Shown in pieces: positions 55,910 to 64,000 of a stretch of DNA of 64,000 nt. Each line of letters begins with the position of its first letter. Position 1 is the first letter of the stretch. The stretch lies in the NCBI GenBank assembly GCA_013387265.2, contig JABFTP020000144.1, positions 91,619,365 through 91,683,364 on the forward strand. Reading direction: 5' to 3'. A program made the position numbers and the translations under genes. The DNA comes from Cryptolaemus montrouzieri (lineage: Eukaryota; Arthropoda; Insecta; Coleoptera; Coccinellidae). Below the pieces are notes generated by a model that saw nothing but the letters and a program-made list of their open reading frames with translations, was not told where the DNA came from and did not search any database.

Positions 55910-58090
55910 CGGTTTGTCGTCCGTTGATCCTGTTATTGACCATTCGTTGGTTGTCGTTGACGACGTTTCGGCAGGATCGCACCAGCCATCTTCAAGTCGG
56001 AGATTCTTCAACTGTAGCGTATCTCGCGCGTAGTTCCTTGAATTTTGGTGAGGGTCGAATTCCTAGAATTTTCCCTCTTCATCTCGCTTGTTTTACATCT
56101 CCTTGGTTTGTCCTGTTCTACTGGTTGGTTATCCTTCTACTTTTATATTGTGGAGCATCTATGCTGGCCTGTTGTTTTCTCTTCCATTGTACTAGGGATG
56201 TCCTCTTTCCTGTTGCCCTCGGTTGTAGTTCCATTATTTGGTTGATCTCCTTGTTTTTGTGGTTTTCCATCTGGTCGGTTTTCTTCGTCGTTAGTTGTGT
56301 GATGATTTCTTCCAGTGTGTTGATGTCCATTTCCTTCCTGAGTTGGCCATTGGGGCATTTGTCGCTGTCCTGATGATCTTGTAGAGTGCTGCTTGTAGTT
56401 TCCTCTTCTCGAATCTGTCCTCTAGGGTATTTATGTTGCGTGGTAGCTTTATAGTTCCACGATCTAAAGTTGTATCGTGGCGCGCTCCCATTGGTCGGTT
56501 GTTCGCCTCACGGACTGTGTGTATTCGTCGCTGCTCCTACTGTTTTCTTATTAGTGTCATTCTGTTTCTGCGTTCCCGGTGGTGTATGTTTTAATACTGT
56601 CTTCCGAGTCGCTGGTAAATTTATGGCGTCATCCCGTTTGTTCATAATTGTATGTTTTTCTATCTAGATGGCTTCTCTTATTTTCCTTTTTCGTAGTAGT
56701 TTTATGTTGGCTACCTGTTTTGTGTTCCGGTAGTCGAGTTTGTGACCAGTTGAGCTTGAGTGTTGAAAGATTGCTGATGAAGGTTTGTCGTTTTTATGAA
56801 TTCTTATGTTCTTGTATCCGAATTTCTATTCTTCTATTTGGTTACCCAATGTAGACGCGATCACAGCCCGTGCACGGAATTTTGTAGACGCCTTGGTTTT
56901 CGATGGGTGTTTGGTCTTCTGGTGTGAATGATGTTGTGCGGTTTGTAGATGTTATGTTTCTGAAGAATTTTTCCTATCTTATCGATTCCTCTGACGTAGG
57001 GTAGGATGGCAAGGCTTATCGGTTCGGTTTCTTCATCGGTTTCCTCGTTATGACGTTTTTTGTTTGTGATGGCTCTTCGTATTGCTCTCCTGTCATGTTC
57101 GTTTTTCTGAAGAATGTCTGTTAGCCGTTCTAATTCTGCGTGGATGTTGTTTGGAGAACATAGAGTTTTCGAACGATGAACGAGCGTCTTAATCACTGAG
57201 TTCAATTATGCGGGATGATGATGCGAATTTCCGTTCAAATATCGGTTGGTATGTTTCTTTTTTTTGTAGACATCGAAGATTAAATTGCCATCCAAGTGTT
57301 TTTGTATCATAACGTCCAGGAGGGGGAGCTGATTGTTGGATTCCAGTTCAACAGTGAATTTTATCTTGTTGTGTTGTTGGTTCATATGATGTACGAATTC
57401 GTTGAGTTTTTCTTCTTCGTGTTGCCAAATTATGAATATGTCATCGACGTATTTCAGCCAGATCTTCGGTGTGAGTTTTGCGTTTCTTAAGGCTTTTCTT
57501 TCCAGGCTTGTCATAAATAGATTCGCTATTGCTGGTGATATTAGTGACCCTATAGGTGCTCCATCCATTTGTCTGTAAAATTCTTTTTTGTAGCTGAAGT
57601 ATGTGTTTTTTAAGCATTGTTCCAATAGATCTATTATGTATGATGGGAAGTCGTAGTCGGTGCAAATAATGTCCAAAATGTCTTTGACAGGGGTGTTGGT
57701 GAATAGCGATACCACGTCTAAGCTAGCTAAAATGTCGTCTTGGTCGATAGAGATATTTTGTATCTTCTCGACGAAGCAGGCTGAATTGCTTATGTAGGAC
57801 TCGGCTTCTCTAACTGTATGCTGTAAGTAGTTGGTCAAGAATTTTCCTAGCTTCGGGAGTGGTGCATCGATGGAGCTGCTTACTATAGGTCGGAGAGGTG
57901 TGTTCGGTTTGTGGATTTTCGGTAGTCCATAAATCTTTGGACAGCGAGATGATTTTTCTCTTGGAATCAACTGGTTCTTCAAGTCAGTTCCTAGCGGAGT
58001 GGCGGAAATTTTGCTTTCGTGTTCTTCTCCAGGCATGTGGTTGGGTCATGTTTAGTGTTCTTATTAATGGAATCTGCTAATATGATCTGT
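55910..58090 (-). mobile_element. Penelope-like element of a second subfamily
   Basis: Minus strand. An N-terminal trace, ADSINKNTKHDPTTCLEK, sits in another frame at about 58075. Then a continuous frame of 276 codons (58036-57209) carries the reverse transcriptase: CPKIYGLPKIHKPNTPLRPI, ASLDVVSLFTNTPVKDILDI, the MDGAPIGSLISPAIANLFM box, catalytic LKYVDDIFIIW and LPLLDVMIQKHLDG. After a frameshift comes VIKTLVHRSKTLC...LPYVRGIDKIGKILQKHNI (57200-56930), then GIY-YIG traces VYKIPCTGCDRVYIG (about 56898-56850) and a C-terminal tail to about 56290. Near 55960-56000 is a degenerate hammerhead-like end motif. The subfamily differs clearly in sequence from the 22330 element. Confidence 0.85.
57206..58036 (-). 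pseudogene. Penelope reverse transcriptase (276-codon open frame)
   Basis: Core reverse transcriptase with both catalytic regions: Asp in SLDVVSLF (about 57737-57714) and YVDDIF (about 57448-57431). The frame is open across fingers and palm but lacks its N-terminus (shifted frame right of 58000) and its endonuclease (frameshift at 57206), so it cannot yield a complete protein. Confidence 0.85.
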
Positions 58091-58630
58091 TACCCTATGC
58101 ACTACGGTATCTCACCATAGATCGCTCGAGGGCCCTCCGAATAAGCGTGTTACCGTGATAACCACGCTTTCTTAATCACAGACCGCCAAGTAGGCCAATC
58201 GACCAGGCGAGGCACAGAACGTACTCTGGGCCTACCTGAACCGAGGGTTTAAATATCCGTGCATTTCGGTGACTCTCTCACTTTCTCTTCGACGACCTCT
58301 ACGAATACACTTTATCTCAGAACACCGGCTGCAGCACGCGTTGCCACGAGCCGGTTTTCCGTACCCACGCCATATTGCCAAACCGCCGTTGTTTACCAAC
58401 GAACCACGTGTTTTCATTTCATTTTAAATTTACGGTTATAAAGTGTTTGTAATAACCATCAGTGTTTCCATCGTGTGTGTGACCCCACCCCGGTAGCAGA
58501 TCGTCATTTTCGACCGCCAACAGCCTCGATACAACAAACCCAGAACACTAGAAGCAGACAACTTAGTCATTAACCTATCAGATAACCCAATTAATGAAGA
58601 CACAAAATCTGTAATGGCAAAAGGATAATA
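58091..58630 (+). mobile_element. Penelope 5' region, opposite orientation
   Basis: GC-richer, CG-containing leader sequence ending in a short plus-strand frame with DNLVINLSDNPINEDTKSVM then AKG and a stop (about 58557-58625). This matches the conserved early segment of Penelope polyproteins (VNLS...LTxxExxVLxKG). It sits head-to-head with the minus-strand element, so the 5' part appears inverted relative to the body. Confidence 0.6.
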
Positions 58631-58649
58631 CATATAGTATATGTTGAGG

Positions 58650-58935
58650 CGTAGATTTTCGCGATTTTGTACATCGGGGTACCCTATCGAATCCTGGAAG
58701 GACGCACCTCGTACATACGTACGAGGGTCGTCCTCTTTGGACCGAAAAAGAACGAAGTGGCAGGCTGCAATTTTGTCCTTGTTAGGAACTCATCAGTGTC
58801 GCATGTCACTTTTCAGCATCCTAACCTACCAATCGGAACACCCTGATGATTCCAGAATAAACTCATCTCGTACATACAAACCGAGACGGTGAACGCGCTA
58901 CTAGACTTCGAGAAAATACGAACAATAACAAACAT
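58650..58935 (+). repeat. half-unit of the 1-kb palindromic family
   Basis: Single arm in inverted orientation relative to 54440-54660. It shares GAAGTGGCAGGCTGCAATTT, GTCCTTGTTAGGAACTCATC, CACTTTTCAGCATCCTAAC and CATCTCGTACATACAAACCGA. The match to the right arm of the palindrome is close over about 200 bases. Confidence 0.82.
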
Positions 58936-58943
58936 GAGAACGT

Positions 58944-59110
58944 GAAGAATTCCAATGTTTGGGAGACATTTCTCTCTCTTTGAATAACAATATAAGATGG
59001 AATGAAATATCCATTACATCTAATCGAATCTAACCTTGTTTTATTTAGTCTTATATGCCATCTGTCAGATGAAATAACTCCTTATTTTATGAAGAATTCA
59101 ATGTTTGGGA
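58944..59110. mobile_element. 126-base insertion flanked by ~20-bp direct repeats
   Basis: GAAGAATTCCAATGTTTGGGA (58944-58964) and GAAGAATTCAATGTTTGGGA (59091-59110) flank 58965-59090. The insert is the first part of the AT-rich repeat that recurs at 59685 and 63420 (TGAATAACAATATAAGATGG to TAACTCCTTATTTTAT). This looks like a retroposed or end-joined piece with a target duplication. Confidence 0.7.
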
Positions 59111-59684
59111 CGGTGTGTAATACGGAAGATTAGGTATGAATGTTATATAGAGGTAAATATGAGAGGGCGTTTAGTATATTGTGCGATGAATATGAAAATG
59201 CGATTTTAATGAGCTGACTAGTATATAATATTAAAGTCGTAAGGCTCTATTCGGTAAAAATCCGAGAGGATAGCGGTAGTTGGAACCGGGCGGAGAAGAA
59301 GCGCCGCGGCGAAAAATCGGGGGCCCAAGGCCCCAGCGTGTATATTTTTTTCAGAGGTGGAAAGGTCTGAGGAAGGTCTTTGCCAAATTTGGAGACCCTA
59401 GCTCCAACGACGGAGCCCTGAGGATTTTTTTTTAATTTTCGTCGAAACGTCGCCGACGGCAAACGGAAAGTCGAAACGGCGAGATTTCTTCGGAATCGGA
59501 AACTACGGTATTTCGGAAGGCGATCCGTACGATCGATCGCGCGAAAATTCCCCGAAAAAGCGGAAATAAAAAAGGTATCCGATTTTTCATTTTTCACGAG
59601 TGGAGGGGATAATTTCGTCGGACATTTATGTCTATAGAAAGTTTGCATTCAACAAAGGGCTTCGGCGGAATTTTCTCTCGTTTT
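59111..59684. other. CpG-rich island in AT-rich surroundings (59235-59684)
   Basis: Very dense in CG dinucleotides (for example CGTCGAAACGTCGCCGACGG, GATCGATCGCGCG), unlike the rest of the window. The 133-codon frame at 59648-59247 on the minus strand is rich in Arg, Phe, Pro and Ser with no motif, so coding is doubtful. It lies between two copies of the AT-rich repeat. Confidence 0.7.
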
Positions 59685-60135
59685 TTTGAATAACAATATA
59701 AGATGGAATGAAATATCCATTACATCTAATCGAATCTAACCTTGTTTTATTTAGTCTTATATGCCATCTGTCAGATGAAATAACTCCTTATTTTATTTCA
59801 ATGAAAAGTTTAACGAAATTTGAAATAAATTTTCAAATGAAGTAAGTGAACGTAGTGAAGTGTTTATTTTTCCATTCTTATATATATTTTCTTTGAGGAA
59901 AGAGATGACTTACTTCCAAAATTTATAAATTCAACATTTCGAGGTTATTCTAATTCAAATAATATGATTCAAACGGAATGTCATAATAAAATGAAAGTTA
60001 AGGAGACTTATAATATTTAAAAGGTAATTGAATGTGATTTAGAGTTTATTTGTGTATTTTAATGAATATTTTTTCAGCATGCTCAAGAAATATACTTAGA
60101 ATTTACATATTCTATATTTTATAGTTATTAAAGTT
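59685..60135 (+). repeat. AT-rich dispersed repeat, copy B
   Basis: About 450 bases, from TTGAATAACAATATAAGATG through GCCATCTGTCAGATGAAATA, TTTGAGGAAAGAGATGACTT and TTCAGCATGCTCAAGAAATA to TAGTTATTAAAGTT. It aligns with 63420-63872 along its full length with few changes. Confidence 0.9.
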
Positions 60136-62816
<2,681 letters not shown>

Positions 62817-62933
62817 TGTAGTTATTAATTTTCATGTGCTATAATGTTCGTTCACGCAATTTACTCGATACAAGCTCGTGTATTAGGAGCAGCTCGTACA
62901 TTGTGAGTAGGTAGAACTAGGGACGATTATACG
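62817..62933 (+). repeat. direct repeat D, copy 1
   Basis: TGTAGTTATTAATTTTCATG to GGGACGATTATA. It matches 63884-64000 with about three substitutions, 1067 bases apart. The repeat probably continues beyond the window. Confidence 0.92.
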
Positions 62934-63154
62934 GAAATGGTGCATGTGGCGCAGGCAATTTTTTCTCGAGATCAAACGTAGTTTTGCCAAAAATCAGCTT
63001 TCCTTAATTTCAAAATTCATTTTCATGGAAAGCAACGAGTGCAATGAAAATGAGATTAGGAAAAAATGCACAGATGCCTTTTTTGTTCTCAGATATAATT
63101 CAGGCTCTCATTAAAGTGATGTACAGGGTGTTATTTTCGCATTCCCCGAAGAGA

Positions 63155-63156
<2 letters not shown>
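62934..63156. other. no recognisable feature
   Basis: AT-rich sequence after direct repeat D. It ends in GTACAGGGTGTTATTTTCGC, similar to the CAGGGTG ends of mariner-like elements. Confidence 0.4.

Positions 63157-63233
<77 letters not shown>
63157..63233. repeat. (TA)n microsatellite
   Basis: About 77 bases of AT repeats. Confidence 0.95.
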
Positions 63234-63236
<3 letters not shown>

Positions 63237-63419
63237 TCTTCTTCACAGTTGAAGAAGTAGTTGCCCCCTATATCGCTATTCAATGTCGGAAGTGAGCGTT
63301 ACCAACGTGTACAATTCAATGCTCTCTCTTCTGAACGAAAATAGTGAGACGGAAATAGTTAGTAACTTCAATTCTCACCATCATAATTTCGATACTACCA
63401 ACACCTAGACTATAGTTCT

Positions 63420-63872
63420 CTCTCTTTTGAATAACAATATGAGATGGAATGAAATATCCATTACAACTAATCGAATCTAACCTTATTTTATTTAGTCTTA
63501 TATGCCATCTGTCAGATGAAATAACTCCTTATTTTATTTCAATGAAAAGTTTAACGAAATTTGAAATAAGTTTTCAAAGGTAAGTGGACGTAGTTAAGTG
63601 TTGATTTTGTCCATTCTTATAAATATTTTCTTTGAGGAAAGGGATGACTTACTTCCAAAATTTATAAATTCAACATTTTGAGGTTATTCTAGTTCAAATT
63701 ATATGATTCAAATGGAATGTTATAATAAAAAGAAGTTAAGGAGACTTATAATATTTAAAAGGTAATTGAATGTAATTTAGAGTTTATTTGTGTATTTTAA
63801 TGAATAATTTTTTCAGCATGCTCAAGGAATATACTTAGAATTTACATATTCTATATTTTATAGTTATTAAAG
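63420..63872 (+). repeat. AT-rich dispersed repeat, copy C
   Basis: Nearly the same as 59685-60135, with small indels (for example loss of bases near 63578-63600). It ends TAGTTATTAAAGTT right before direct repeat D copy 2. Confidence 0.92.
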
Positions 63873-63883
63873 TTAGGTTAGAT

Positions 63884-64000
63884 TGTAGTTATTAATTTTC
63901 ATGTGCTATAATGTTCGTTCACGCAATTTACTCGATACAAGCTCGTGTATTAGGAGCAGCTCGTACATTGTGAGCAGGTAGAGCTAGGGACGATTATATG
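63884..64000 (+). repeat. direct repeat D, copy 2
   Basis: Matches 62817-62933 and is cut by the window end. Confidence 0.92.

Noticed and set aside
55924..56373. Plus-strand hydrophobic 149-codon frame (membrane-protein-like)
   Set aside because: Lies antisense to the Penelope C-terminus; hydrophobicity comes from reading an A-rich coding strand backwards.
59247..59648. 133-codon minus-strand frame in the CpG-rich island as a gene
   Set aside because: Composition-driven open frame with no recognisable domain and no splice or start context.

Overview
The window looks like arthropod, almost certainly insect, nuclear DNA. It is AT-rich and intron-dominated, has no bacterial-style operons, and is packed with decayed transposable elements of animal type: RTE-, Jockey/CR1- and restriction-endonuclease-type LINEs, Penelope-like elements, Tc1/mariner, pogo/Tigger, Harbinger and piggyBac remnants, and a tRNA-derived SINE. 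Long (TA)n microsatellites are common. The order cannot be fixed from the sequence; a beetle- or hemipteran-like genome would fit.

Only one host gene is recognisable. It is a neuroligin on the minus strand, with two exons (49738-49416, carrying the start codon, and 47023-46806). Splice sites and reading phase match exactly across a 2.4 kb intron that itself holds a LINE piece, a GC-rich repeat and a Penelope piece. The exons that should follow, encoding the rest of the esterase-like domain, were not found to the left, so most or all of 1-46805 may be intron or lie outside the gene.

Layout: 0.2-0.53 kb, SINE with a 13-bp target-site duplication. 0.9-6.4 kb, a tandem duplication of an RTE LINE plus an unknown multicopy protein family (called family X here). 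6.9-14.4 kb, piggyBac tail, Jockey-like LINE, inverted-repeat element, family X copy 3, and a Penelope element split by a nested LINE and Tc1 insertion. 15.8-18.0 kb, mariner-like element with ~350-bp terminal inverted repeats. 18.8-22.1 kb, palindromic MITE, Harbinger piece, pogo/Tigger element. 22.3-24.9 kb, the best-preserved element: a Penelope-like retroelement with a 12-bp candidate target duplication and a hammerhead-ribozyme motif in each of its two inverted ends. 25.9-31.0 kb, two LINEs. 32.5-34.0 kb, family X copy 4 (most complete). 34.1-39.0 kb, LINE 3' end, mariner, and a tandem amplification joining two unrelated segments. 41.4-45.6 kb, two LINEs and a Tc1 remnant. 46.8-49.7 kb, neuroligin exons. 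50.2-58.6 kb, Penelope, LINE and mariner remnants, a 1-kb palindrome, and a second Penelope subfamily. 59-64 kb, an AT-rich repeat family, a CpG-rich island and TA microsatellites.

Most coding traces are broken by stops or frameshifts and are best read as fossils. The points most worth following are the hammerhead-bearing Penelope element, family X (four copies of an unrecognised, possibly mobile gene), the amplified mosaic at 36.5-38.95 kb, the large palindromes and the CpG-rich island.
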